From NCBI RefSeq assembly GCF_023204875.1, contig NZ_CP096247.1:1488001-1552000 (forward strand): a DNA stretch of 64,000 bases, given 5' to 3'. This document shows positions 17,724 through 26,900 of the stretch, piece by piece (position 1 is the first letter of the stretch; the number at the start of each line of letters is the position of its first letter). Below the pieces are notes generated by a model that made no database searches, was not told the DNA's origin, and saw only the letters and a program-made list of their open reading frames with translations. This stretch comes from Prevotella sp. E15-22 (lineage in GTDB: Bacteria; Bacteroidota; Bacteroidia; Bacteroidales; Bacteroidaceae). A program made the position numbers and the translations under genes.

Positions 17724-18719
17724 ATGGCAGAGAATATTGATATCCGCGAGTTGAACATGCGGATTGAACAGCAAAGTGCTTTCGTTACGAACCTCGTAAC
17801 GGGTATGGATAGAGTAATTGTAGGACAGAAACATCTGGTAGACTGCCTACTTATCGGTTTGTTGAGCGATGGTAATATTCTGTTGGAAGGCGTTCCTGGA
17901 CTGGCAAAGACATTAGCCATCAAGACCCTTTCTCAGTTAATCGACGCTAACTATAGTCGTATTCAGTTTACCCCAGACCTTCTGCCTGCCGACGTGACAG
18001 GTACGATGATATATTCACAAAAGGATGAGAAGTTCTTAGTGAAGAAGGGTCCTGTGTTTGCAAACTTCGTGTTGGCCGATGAGATTAACCGTGCTCCGGC
18101 AAAGGTGCAGAGTGCCTTGCTCGAAGCTATGCAGGAGAAACAAGTTACCATAGGAAGCGAGACTTTCAGCCTTCCCAATCCTTTCTTAGTAATGGCCACC
18201 CAGAACCCCATTGAGCAGGAAGGCACCTATCCTCTCCCAGAGGCTCAGGTAGACCGTTTCATGTTGAAGGTTGTTATTGATTATCCTACACTTGAAGAGG
18301 AGAAGAAGATTATCCGCGAAAACATTGCCGGTGGCCTGCCTGAGGTAAGACCCGTGACCACATCAGATGAGATTCTGAAGGCACGTGAGGTTGTTCGCGA
18401 AGTATATATTGACGAAAAGATTGAGCAGTATATTGCAGATATTGTATTTGCCACCCGTTATCCTGATCGCTATGGTTTGAAAGATATGAAGGATATGATT
18501 TCCTTTGGTGGCTCTCCTCGTGCCTCAATTAATCTTGCCAAGGCATCGCGTGCCTATGCATTCATCAAACGTCGTGGCTATGTTGTTCCCGAAGATGTGC
18601 GTGCTGTGGCTCACGACGTGTTGCGTCATCGTATTGGTCTGACCTACGAGGCCGAGGCATCAAACATCACCAGCGAAGAGATTGTTTCAAAGATTATCAA
18701 TAAGGTCGAAGTACCCTGA
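17724..18719 (+). CDS. MoxR family AAA+ ATPase
   Basis: A 331-residue MoxR-type AAA+ ATPase, a chaperone-like partner of von Willebrand A (VWA) proteins. It has Walker A GVPGLAKT at residues 56-63, Walker B with FVLADEINRAPAK, sensor ATQNPIEQEGTYPLPEAQ, and the C-terminal lid. It opens the set MoxR-DUF58-BatD-like-BatA-BatB-BatC-BatD/E, the aerotolerance operon arrangement known from Bacteroides. The set is thought to act in envelope or metal-cofactor homeostasis; the exact substrate in this family is not established. Confidence 0.95.
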   Translation: MAENIDIRELNMRIEQQSAFVTNLVTGMDRVIVGQKHLVDCLLIGLLSDGNILLEGVPGLAKTLAIKTLSQLIDANYSRIQFTPDLLPADVTGTMIYSQKDEKFLVKKGPVFANFVLADEINRAPAKVQSALLEAMQEKQVTIGSETFSLPNPFLVMATQNPIEQEGTYPLPEAQVDRFMLKVVIDYPTLEEEKKIIRENIAGGLPEVRPVTTSDEILKAREVVREVYIDEKIEQYIADIVFATRYPDRYGLKDMKDMISFGGSPRASINLAKASRAYAFIKRRGYVVPEDVRAVAHDVLRHRIGLTYEAEASNITSEEIVSKIINKVEVP

Positions 18720-18782
18720 TTCATAGTAAGACCAAGGATTACCCAAGGCATCCAATGATGTCTTGGAATATCTGGTTAGCAT

Positions 18783-19652
18783 ATGGAAACATCTGAAATT
18801 ATTAAGAAAGTCAGGAAGATTGAGATTAAGACGCGCGGTCTTAGTTCCAATATCTTTGCAGGTCAATATCATTCGGCCTTCAAGGGACGTGGTATGGCCT
18901 TCTCAGAGGTACGTGAATATCAGTATGGAGACGACGTACGTGATATAGACTGGAACGTGACAGCCCGTTTTAACAAACCCTATGTCAAGGTATTCGAAGA
19001 AGAGCGTGAACTCACCGTTATGCTGCTTATTGACGTCAGCGGTTCATTGGACTTTGGCACTCAGAAGCAGTTCAAACGCGATATGGTGACCGAGATAGCT
19101 GCTACACTTGCTTTCTCGGCCATACAGAACAACGATAAAATAGGTGTTATTTTCTTCTCTGACAAGATTGAGAAGTACATCCCACCCAAGAAGGGACGCA
19201 AACATATTCTATATATCATTCGCGAGATGTTGGACTTTCATGCCGACAGCCGTCGTACCGATGTGGCTCAGGCAATAGAGTTTCTAACTGGTGTCAGCAA
19301 GCGTCGTTGCACAGCTTTTTTGTTGAGCGACTTCTTTGTGCGTCAGGATTTCCTCCAGCAACTCACCATAGCCAATCGCAAGCACGATGTTGTTGCCATC
19401 CAGGTGTACGACAAACGTGCATGTGAGTTGCCTGATGTCGGACTGATGAAGGTTGTCGACAGCGAAACCGGCTATGAACAGTATGTAGATACGAGCAGCA
19501 AAAAGTTGCGCGAGTCATATAAACGTTATTGGATGAAGCGTCAGACCGAGCTCAAAGAGACGTTTGCCAAGAGTAATGTAGATAGCGTAAGTATTGCTAC
19601 CGACGAAGATTATGTGAAGTCGTTGATGGGTTTGTTTAAACAACGTGGATAA
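18783..19652 (+). CDS. DUF58 domain protein (VWA-like), Bat operon
   Basis: A 289-residue cytosolic DUF58 protein with a VWA-like fold. It carries the signature FSEVREYQYGDDVRDIDWNVTA, split here across residues about 38-62, and a MIDAS-type metal site DVSGS beginning at Asp84. DUF58 proteins pair with MoxR ATPases encoded just upstream, as here. The gene abuts the next one with no spacing (stop at 19652, ATG at 19653). Confidence 0.93.
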   Translation: METSEIIKKVRKIEIKTRGLSSNIFAGQYHSAFKGRGMAFSEVREYQYGDDVRDIDWNVTARFNKPYVKVFEEERELTVMLLIDVSGSLDFGTQKQFKRDMVTEIAATLAFSAIQNNDKIGVIFFSDKIEKYIPPKKGRKHILYIIREMLDFHADSRRTDVAQAIEFLTGVSKRRCTAFLLSDFFVRQDFLQQLTIANRKHDVVAIQVYDKRACELPDVGLMKVVDSETGYEQYVDTSSKKLRESYKRYWMKRQTELKETFAKSNVDSVSIATDEDYVKSLMGLFKQRG

Positions 19653-20717
19653 ATGAAGAGACTATTCATTACATATCTTCTGGCCTGCGGAGCCTTGATT
19701 AGTTCGGCTCAAGTCAAGGTAGAGTCGAGCATCAGTTCCATAGAGATGCTCGTAGGTCAGCAGGTTCAGCTCACCGTATCGGCCACCGCCGATGAAAACG
19801 CCGTTGTTGAGTTTCCGCAGACGGCCATCTTTCCTCAAGGCATAGAGTTTCTCGGTGCCATCGATATGCCCAACCTCTCGTTGGATGATGGACAAGTAAC
19901 CCGTCAGCGTGGCTATGTTCTTACCTCTTTCGACGACACTCTCTATTATCTTCCTCCGCTAGAGGTAAGAGTAGATGGCAAGACTTATCAGACAAAGAAA
20001 CTTGCCCTGAAGGTGCTCACCGTCGATGTGGATACCACCAACTACGAGCAGTACTATGGTCCCAAGAACGTGCAGGATAATCCTTTCGACTGGGAACTTG
20101 ACGACTGGGCTCGTCCGTTTTGGTTGAGTGTGGTTCTGTTGGTTCTGATGGCGTTGACCTATTACCTTTATATTCGTCTTCGCGACAACAAGCCCGTTAT
20201 TGCCCATATTCGTGTGGTGAAGCGGTTGTTGCCCCATCAGAAAGCCATGAAAGCCATAGAGGAGATTAAGGCTGAGAAAATGGTGACAGCAGAAGATCCT
20301 AAGATGTATTACACCCGCTTGACCGACGCTCTTCGCAAATATATTGAAGAGCGCTATGGCTTCAGCGCAATGGAGATGACCAGTAGCGAGATTATTGATC
20401 GTCTGATGAATACTGACGATCCGCAGACCCTAAGTGAGTTGCGTCAGTTATTCCTCACCGCCGATCTTGTGAAGTTTGCCAAGTATTCTACGCTTATTAA
20501 TGAAAACGATGCCAACTTGGTTAGTGCCATCGACTTTATCAATAAGACCAAAGTCGACACTCCAGTCAGCGAACAGGAACTCATGCCCCAGCTCACGGCC
20601 GAGGAACAGCGCACCAAGAATAGTCGCATAGCTCTGAAGACCGCAATCGCTGTGGCTGCTGTGGTTAGTGTATTGCTGTTTGGTTATATAGCATATTGTG
20701 TGTACGACATAATATAA
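19653..20717 (+). CDS. BatD-related exported membrane protein
   Basis: A 354-residue protein with a signal peptide (MKRLFITYLLACGALISSAQ), a periplasmic beta domain of about 130 residues, a membrane helix near residues 165-188 (ARPFWLSVVLLVLMALTYYL), a cytoplasmic helical region, and a second helix at the C-terminus (TAIAVAAVVSVLLFGYIAYC). This layout recalls a shortened BatD. The C-terminal cytoplasmic part, with YYTRLTDALRKYIEERYG, resembles segments near the BatD tail. It lies between DUF58 and BatA, so it is taken as a membrane component of the same complex; no accepted gene name is used. Confidence 0.75.
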   Translation: MKRLFITYLLACGALISSAQVKVESSISSIEMLVGQQVQLTVSATADENAVVEFPQTAIFPQGIEFLGAIDMPNLSLDDGQVTRQRGYVLTSFDDTLYYLPPLEVRVDGKTYQTKKLALKVLTVDVDTTNYEQYYGPKNVQDNPFDWELDDWARPFWLSVVLLVLMALTYYLYIRLRDNKPVIAHIRVVKRLLPHQKAMKAIEEIKAEKMVTAEDPKMYYTRLTDALRKYIEERYGFSAMEMTSSEIIDRLMNTDDPQTLSELRQLFLTADLVKFAKYSTLINENDANLVSAIDFINKTKVDTPVSEQELMPQLTAEEQRTKNSRIALKTAIAVAAVVSVLLFGYIAYCVYDII

Positions 20718-20727
20718 ATGGATAAAG

Positions 20728-21744
20728 ATGGAATTTGCAAATAGAGAATATCTGTTTTTACTTCTGCTCATCCTACCTTATATAATATGGTATGTGTTGT
20801 TCAGAAAGAAAAAAGAGCCAACCATCAGGATGGCCGACACCTTTGCTTTTCAGTATGCCTCGCGCAGTTGGAAGGTTATTCTGATGCCCATTCAACTTGT
20901 GCTTCGTATCCTGGCATTCACCTTCTTGGTCATAGCCCTGGCACGTCCTCAGACGCATGACAATATGCAGAACGAGAGTATAGAGGGCATAGATATCATG
21001 TTGGCCATGGACGTTTCCACCTCAATGTTGGCTGAAGACTTGCGTGATGACTCCCACCATATTCAGAATCGTATTGAAGCCGCTAAGAACGTAGCTGCCG
21101 AATTCATATCTGGTCGTCCCAACGACAACATTGGTCTTACCATATTTGCTGGTGAGGCCTTTACTCAATGCCCCATGACCATCGACCATGCCTCACTGCT
21201 GTCGTTGCTTCAGAACGTCCGTACCGACATTGCCGCTCGTGGACTAATAGAAGATGGTACCGCCATCGGCATGGGCTTGGCCAATGCCGTCAGTCGTCTG
21301 AAGGATTCGAAAGCCAAGAGTAAAGTGGTCATTCTCCTGACCGACGGAAGTAACAATCGTGGCGACCTTTCGCCGATGACCTCTGCCGAGATTGCCAAGA
21401 GTCTGGGTATTCGAGTTTATACCGTAGGTGTTGGTAGCAACGGCACTGCTCGTTATCCGCTGAATGTAGGTGGGCGAGTGCAGTATATTCAGATGCCTGT
21501 TGAGATTGATACGCAGACTCTGACCGATATTGCCAAGACCACCAATGGTCAGTTCTATCGTGCCAAGAATGCCGAGGAATTACGTCAGATATATCATGAG
21601 ATAGACAAACTTGAGAAGTCGAAGATAGAAGTCCAGAAGTACAGTCGTCGCTATGAGGACTACCAGCGTTACGCCCTTGCCGCCGTTGCGTTCCTCTTAC
21701 TCGAGATACTTCTAAGAATAACGATATTTAGGAGGATACCATAA
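20728..21744 (+). CDS. batA: Aerotolerance protein BatA (VWA domain)
   Basis: A 338-residue inner-membrane VWA protein. Two membrane helices near the N-terminus (about residues 6-25 and 57-75) precede a VWA domain with the metal-ion-dependent adhesion site DVSTS beginning at Asp95, and a third helix closes the C-terminus. The domain should face the periplasm or cytoplasm depending on helix insertion; homologues place it periplasmic. It is followed by the similar BatB gene with a four-base gap. Confidence 0.9.
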   Translation: MEFANREYLFLLLLILPYIIWYVLFRKKKEPTIRMADTFAFQYASRSWKVILMPIQLVLRILAFTFLVIALARPQTHDNMQNESIEGIDIMLAMDVSTSMLAEDLRDDSHHIQNRIEAAKNVAAEFISGRPNDNIGLTIFAGEAFTQCPMTIDHASLLSLLQNVRTDIAARGLIEDGTAIGMGLANAVSRLKDSKAKSKVVILLTDGSNNRGDLSPMTSAEIAKSLGIRVYTVGVGSNGTARYPLNVGGRVQYIQMPVEIDTQTLTDIAKTTNGQFYRAKNAEELRQIYHEIDKLEKSKIEVQKYSRRYEDYQRYALAAVAFLLLEILLRITIFRRIP

Positions 21745-21748
21745 TAAT

Positions 21749-22765
21749 ATGTATAGATTTGAAAATCCAGAATATCTATGGCTGATGGTGGTTGTTGGCG
21801 TGCTGGCCATCATCCGTTTCGTCACCTATTTCAATCAGAAGAAGCGCCTGCGTAAGTTTGGCGACCCCGACCTTCTGCGTCATCTGATGCCCGATGTATC
21901 ACGTTGGCGTCCGTTGGTTAAATTTCTGATGCTTGAATTAGCTCTCACCCTGCTTATTGTAATGGCAGCCCGCCCACAGCAGGCCAATGGCGTGAGTCAG
22001 GAGAAACGCCAAGGCATCGAGGCTATCATAGCTCTCGATGTCAGTAACTCCATGCGTGCGCAGGATGTTACTCCCAATCGTTTAGACCGCGCCAAGATGA
22101 TGGTAGAGAACCTTGTTGAGGACTTCACCGATTCGAAGGTTGGTCTGATTGTTTTTGCTGGCGACGCCTTTGTTCAGTTACCCATCACCAGCGACTACGT
22201 GTCGGCTAAGATGTTTCTCAGTAGCATCGACCCCTCGATGATTGTCAACCAGGGCACCGATATTGCAGCTGCTATCAACATGGCCTCACACAGTTTTACC
22301 CAGCAAGAGGGTGTAGGCAAGGCCATCATAGTCATTACCGATGGTGAGGACCACGAGGGTGGAGCGATGGAAGCCGCCAAGGAAGCACACGAGAAAGGCT
22401 TTAACATCTATATCCTCGGCATAGGCAGTACAAAGGGCGAGCCCATTCCCGACCCACAGACCGGCAACTTTATGACCGATAACCAAGGCAATATGGTGAT
22501 GTCGAAGTTGAACGAGGACATGTGCCGTGAGATTGCACAGGCCGGTGGCGGAGCCTATATCCATGTGGATAACAGTTCTAGCGCCCAGCGCCTGTTGGAC
22601 GAAGAACTCGACAAGCTCGAGAAGGGCGATACCGTTATCTATAGCCACTACGAGGAACTCTTTCAGTATGCTGGTGTCCTGGCCATGCTGCTGTTGATTG
22701 TAGAGATATGTATTATGGATTGCAAGAATCCTTTGTTTAAGAAGATAAAACTGTTTAAGAAATGA
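21749..22765 (+). CDS. batB: Aerotolerance protein BatB (VWA domain)
   Basis: A 338-residue paralogue of BatA with the same topology: N-terminal helices, a VWA domain with DVSNS beginning at Asp97, the second metal-site segment GTDIAAAINMA and ITDGEDHEGG, and a C-terminal membrane anchor (YAGVLAMLLLIVEICIMDC). Identical length to BatA and adjacency point to an old tandem duplication. Its end overlaps the BatC start by four bases. Confidence 0.9.
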   Translation: MYRFENPEYLWLMVVVGVLAIIRFVTYFNQKKRLRKFGDPDLLRHLMPDVSRWRPLVKFLMLELALTLLIVMAARPQQANGVSQEKRQGIEAIIALDVSNSMRAQDVTPNRLDRAKMMVENLVEDFTDSKVGLIVFAGDAFVQLPITSDYVSAKMFLSSIDPSMIVNQGTDIAAAINMASHSFTQQEGVGKAIIVITDGEDHEGGAMEAAKEAHEKGFNIYILGIGSTKGEPIPDPQTGNFMTDNQGNMVMSKLNEDMCREIAQAGGGAYIHVDNSSSAQRLLDEELDKLEKGDTVIYSHYEELFQYAGVLAMLLLIVEICIMDCKNPLFKKIKLFKK

Positions 22766-23478
22766 ATATTTCAAAGTTTATTTTGATTCTTATCCTGGCT
22801 GTTATTGGTACTGGGAGTATCTCTGCCGATAACCGTCAGTCGCGCAAATATATCCGCCACGGCAACAGTCTCTACCGCTCGGGTAAGCATCGCGAGGCTC
22901 TCGTAGACTATTACAAGGCTATGCGTGCCGATAGCACTAATGCCCGTGCTCTTTATAACCTTGGCACCTCGATGTTTCCCGAGCAATGGAAGGTGGTAGG
23001 CGAGCACCAGCGCGACACCATGATTAACTATTTCAAGTCGGCCGCCCAGCACGAGACCACTCCTTATAGAAAGTCGCAAGCCTTCCACAACATAGGCGTT
23101 ATCTGTCAGGGAGCTCACGATTTTCAGAATGCCGTTGAGGCCTATAAGATGGCTTTGCGCTTTAATCCGAACGACGACGAGACACGCTATAACCTTGTGC
23201 TGTGTCAGCGCCAACTGAAAAAGCAAGGCGGAGGCAATAACAATCAGCAAAATAAGCAAGACAACCAGCAAGATAAGCAAGACCAGCAGAAGCAGCAAGA
23301 CAAGCAGCAGCAACAGAAGCAGGACAAGCAACAGGAGCAGCAAGAACCTCCAATGAGCAAGGAGAACGCCGAACAGTTGCTGAATGCCGCCATGCAGCAA
23401 GAGAAGCAGACCCAGCAGCGTATGCAGGATGCCAAGCAGCAGCAGTCAAAGCGTCGTAGGATAGAGAAAAACTGGTAG
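22762..23478 (+). CDS. batC: Aerotolerance protein BatC (TPR, Gln/Lys-rich)
   Basis: A 238-residue exported TPR protein. A signal peptide (FILILILAVIGTGSISA) is followed by about three TPR units (residues 30-150, for example RALYNLGTSMF and AVEAYKMALRFNPNDDETRYN). Then comes a strongly biased stretch of Gln, Lys and Asp at about 152-200, encoded by near-repetitive CAR/AAG codons, and a conserved end SKENAEQLLNAAMQ to a terminal EKNW. TPRs should serve as the periplasmic scaffold of the Bat complex. Confidence 0.88.
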   Translation: MNISKFILILILAVIGTGSISADNRQSRKYIRHGNSLYRSGKHREALVDYYKAMRADSTNARALYNLGTSMFPEQWKVVGEHQRDTMINYFKSAAQHETTPYRKSQAFHNIGVICQGAHDFQNAVEAYKMALRFNPNDDETRYNLVLCQRQLKKQGGGNNNQQNKQDNQQDKQDQQKQQDKQQQQKQDKQQEQQEPPMSKENAEQLLNAAMQQEKQTQQRMQDAKQQQSKRRRIEKNW

Positions 23479-23555
23479 GTATGCTGCCTGTTTGATAATT
23501 CATTCTGTAGAACCGAAAAAAGAATAGAAAAACCATAATAAACGCAACAAGGATT

Positions 23556-26138
23556 ATGAAACGATTATTACTCATCATATCGTTTTTCAATTTTGTTTTG
23601 ACGGCGACCATAGCCCAGCGCCTCACCGCCAATGCCCCTCAGCAAGTGGCTGTGGGTCAACAGTTCAGGCTGACCTATACCGTCAACTCGCAAGATGTTT
23701 CTGGCTTCCGTATGGGACAGGTGCCCAGCGAGGCATTCGAGATACTGATGGGACCCAGCACCAGTACACAGAGCAGTTTCAGTATGATCAATGGCCAGAC
23801 CTCTCAGACCTCGAGCGTCACCTATACTTATATACTTTCTGCCCTGAAGAATGGCACCTTTACTATTCCCGCCGCCACAATTAACGTTGGAGGCAATCAT
23901 GTGAAATCGAACGCCTTGAAGATAGAGGTGGTTGGCACAGCCCAGGGTGGAGGATCCCGTCAGGGAGGCCGCGCACAGCAGCAGAACGAGATGCGAGCAG
24001 CCGGCTCTGCTATTAGCGGTTCCGACCTTTTTATTAAGGTTAGCGCGTCAAAACAGCGTGTTTACGAGCAGGAACCTATACTTCTCACCTATAAAGTATA
24101 TACTTTGGTGAGTCTTACTCAGTTGGAAGGTAAGATGCCCGACCTGAAAGGTTTCCACACCCAAGAGATACCTCTGCCTCAGGAGAAGAGCTTTAAGATT
24201 GAGCAGTTTAATGGTCGTAACTACAAAACTGTCACATGGAGTCAGTACGTGATGTTCCCCCAGATGTCTGGCAAGTTGCAGGTTCCTCCCATCACCTTCA
24301 ATGGCATCGTGGTTCAGCAGAACCGCAACGTGGATCCCTTCGAGGCCTTCTTCAACGGTGGCTCTGGCTATGTGGAGGTGAAGAAACAGATCAAGGCTCC
24401 GGGTGTTACCATCGACGTGATGCCTCTGCCCAAGCGCCCTGCTGGATTCTCTGGCGGCGTGGGCAGTTTCAAGATGAAGACCGAGATAGACAAGACAGAT
24501 TTGAAAACTAACGATCCTCTGACCGTACGCGTCACTATCAGCGGCACCGGCAATATGAAGCTGATGAAAGCACCCGAGGTGAAGTTTCCCAAGGACTTCG
24601 ACACCTACGACGTGAAGACCACTGATAAGACACGCCTCACCGCTGGCGGACTTGAAGGCAGCATGATATACGAATATCTGGCTGTGCCTCGTCATCAGGG
24701 CAAGTTCACTGTGCCTGCCATCGAGTTTACCTATTTCGATACTGCCGAGAAACAATACAAGACCCTTACTTCAGAGTCGTACGACCTCGATATTGCCAAG
24801 GGAGAAGGGGGCGAGAGTGCAGTTCAAAGCTACGGCGGCGACCAGGAAGAGATCCAGATGCTGGCCAACGATATTCGTTTCATCAAGTTGGACGAAGTGT
24901 CCAACGAGGATGACGACAATCGCTACTTCGGCTCAACACAGCATATCATTAGTCTCATCGGTTTACTTTGTTTATTCATTGCCATTATCATTGCTTTCCG
25001 TAAGCGTGCTATTGAAAATGCCGACCTGGTGAAGGTTCGCGGCAAACGCGCAAATAAGATTGCCACCAAGCGTCTGAAGAAGTCAGCTCGTCTGATGAAG
25101 GACAATAAGCCTGGCGAATTCTACGACGAGGCCCTGCGTGCTCTATGGGGCTATGTAGGTGATAAACTGAATATCCCTGTTGAACAACTCTCGCGCGAAA
25201 ATATCAGCGACCGTTTGAGTGCCCGTCAGGTTGACGAGGCAGTTATCCGCCAGTTTATCGAGGCCATCGATGAGTGTGAGTTCGAGCGCTATGCTCCCGG
25301 CGATCCTAAGGGTAATATGAGTAAAGTATATCAGTTGGCCATGAGTGCCATCGAGAAGATTGAAGAAGGAATGAATCGCAAACACAAGAAAACCGTTGCC
25401 ACAGCCGTACTGCTGTTACTCTTCATGCTGCCGTCGTCAGCATTTGCTTTGAGTAAGGCCGATGCCGACAGTAGCTATGTACACGAGAACTATCAGAAAG
25501 CAATCGAGCAGTATGAGGAGTTGATTAAGCATTATGGGTCGCGTGTTGAGCTCCACTATAACCTGGGCAATGCCTACTACCGCATGGACGACATGCCCCA
25601 CGCCGTGCTCAACTATGAGCGTGCCCTGCTGTTGGCTCCAGGCGATGCCGACATCCGTTTTAATCTGCAGTTGGCCCGTAGTAAGACCGTCGATAAGATT
25701 GTGCCCCAGAGCGAGTTCTTTGTCGTCACATGGTATCGTTCGGTGGTCAATTTGATGAGTGCCGATGCATGGGCTCAAACGGGCTGTTTCCTTCTAGTCG
25801 CCATCTTCCTGCTGTTCTTTGTATATCTGTTCTGCACGCGCATCTGGCTACGCAAGATAGGCTTCTTCGGCAGCATCGCCGTGTTCTTTGCCTTCCTGCT
25901 GAGTAACATCTTTGCATGGCAGCAGACATGTATTGTTGACAATCGCGATGGCGCCATCATCATGGATGCCGCTGTGCCCGTGAAAAGTACCCCCTCACAG
26001 GGCGGCACCGATCTCTTTATTTTGCACGAAGGCACGAAGGTGCGTGTGCTCGACAACTCGATTGGCGACTGGTGTGAGGTGAGTGTGCCCGATGGTAAGC
26101 AAGGCTGGGTGGAAACCAAACAGATTGAGGTAATATAA
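23556..26138 (+). CDS. Fused BatD-BatE aerotolerance protein
   Basis: One uninterrupted 860-codon frame contains two proteins that are separate genes in Bacteroides fragilis. Residues 1-605 are BatD: signal peptide, repeated beta domains, a membrane helix at about 465-487 (IISLIGLLCLFIAIIIAF) and a cytoplasmic tail. Residues 606-860 are BatE: a typical signal peptide beginning at Met606 (ATG at 25371) and ending SSAFA, TPRs (VELHYNLGNAYYRMDDMPHA), two membrane helices, and a C-terminal SH3-like domain (DWCEVSVPDGKQGWV). Each part has normal family length. AGAAGGA before the internal ATG could allow internal initiation; signal peptidase could instead split the product. Confidence 0.9.
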   Translation: MKRLLLIISFFNFVLTATIAQRLTANAPQQVAVGQQFRLTYTVNSQDVSGFRMGQVPSEAFEILMGPSTSTQSSFSMINGQTSQTSSVTYTYILSALKNGTFTIPAATINVGGNHVKSNALKIEVVGTAQGGGSRQGGRAQQQNEMRAAGSAISGSDLFIKVSASKQRVYEQEPILLTYKVYTLVSLTQLEGKMPDLKGFHTQEIPLPQEKSFKIEQFNGRNYKTVTWSQYVMFPQMSGKLQVPPITFNGIVVQQNRNVDPFEAFFNGGSGYVEVKKQIKAPGVTIDVMPLPKRPAGFSGGVGSFKMKTEIDKTDLKTNDPLTVRVTISGTGNMKLMKAPEVKFPKDFDTYDVKTTDKTRLTAGGLEGSMIYEYLAVPRHQGKFTVPAIEFTYFDTAEKQYKTLTSESYDLDIAKGEGGESAVQSYGGDQEEIQMLANDIRFIKLDEVSNEDDDNRYFGSTQHIISLIGLLCLFIAIIIAFRKRAIENADLVKVRGKRANKIATKRLKKSARLMKDNKPGEFYDEALRALWGYVGDKLNIPVEQLSRENISDRLSARQVDEAVIRQFIEAIDECEFERYAPGDPKGNMSKVYQLAMSAIEKIEEGMNRKHKKTVATAVLLLLFMLPSSAFALSKADADSSYVHENYQKAIEQYEELIKHYGSRVELHYNLGNAYYRMDDMPHAVLNYERALLLAPGDADIRFNLQLARSKTVDKIVPQSEFFVVTWYRSVVNLMSADAWAQTGCFLLVAIFLLFFVYLFCTRIWLRKIGFFGSIAVFFAFLLSNIFAWQQTCIVDNRDGAIIMDAAVPVKSTPSQGGTDLFILHEGTKVRVLDNSIGDWCEVSVPDGKQGWVETKQIEVI

Positions 26139-26142
26139 AAAG

Positions 26143-26844
26143 ATGGACTGGACAACGATTATAGATATGGACAAGCAGTTGCTGTTGTGGTTCAATGGCA
26201 GCGACTCGCTGTTTCTCGACGGTATGGCCAAGACGCTGACCACCGCTTCGACGTGGATTCCCCTGTATTTCAGTCTGCTGTATCTTGTTCTCAAAAACAA
26301 TAACAGCGTTCAGAAGATACTTCTGATACTGGGTGCTGCGGGCCTTTGCGTGTTTCTGGCCGGTTCGCTCAACGACCTGCTCATCAAACCCTGGGTGTGC
26401 CGTTGGCGTCCTTCACGCGACCCCGAAATAGCGATGCTCGTCGACACGGTGAACGGTTATCGTGGGGGTGACTACGGCTTCTTCTCGTCGCATGCGGCCA
26501 ACACGTTTAGTATCGCTTTGTTCTTCTCGTTGCTCATTCGCAGTCGTGCCCTCACCATAGGACTTGTGCTGTGGTCGCTCACTAATTGCTGGACCCGTAT
26601 GTATCTGGGTGTTCATTATCCCGGCGACATTCTCTGCGGACTTCTATGGGGTGCCACTGTGGGTATCGGCGTGTGGTATCTTCACCAGTACTTGCGCCAT
26701 CGTATAGACGACAGCGAGCAGTTTGTATCTACTCAATATACCAGTACCGGCTATTTGCTCAGCGACGTCAGCGTAGTACTCTCGATACTTGTGCTCACCG
26801 TTTTCTACGCCATTTTGCGCAGCTGCCTCTATATTCACGCATAA
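26143..26844 (+). CDS. PAP2 superfamily phosphatase (membrane)
   Basis: A 233-residue multi-span membrane phosphatase acting on lipid phosphates such as phosphatidylglycerol phosphate or undecaprenyl pyrophosphate. The three PAP2 motifs are present: KPWVCRWRP, FSSHAAN (in place of PSGH) and TRMYLGVHYPGD, with the catalytic histidines in the second and third. It starts four bases after the BatDE stop, so it is likely transcribed with the Bat genes, but it is not a usual Bat component. Confidence 0.9.
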   Translation: MDWTTIIDMDKQLLLWFNGSDSLFLDGMAKTLTTASTWIPLYFSLLYLVLKNNNSVQKILLILGAAGLCVFLAGSLNDLLIKPWVCRWRPSRDPEIAMLVDTVNGYRGGDYGFFSSHAANTFSIALFFSLLIRSRALTIGLVLWSLTNCWTRMYLGVHYPGDILCGLLWGATVGIGVWYLHQYLRHRIDDSEQFVSTQYTSTGYLLSDVSVVLSILVLTVFYAILRSCLYIHA

Positions 26845-26900
26845 CTCGTGCGCATGCTTGCGCATATTATCGAATAAATACACGAAATTTTAAATACACT

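Noticed and set aside
22771..23400. 209-codon Leu-rich minus-strand frame opposite batC
   Set aside because: The Leu run is simply the complement of Gln/Lys codons in the BatC low-complexity tract.
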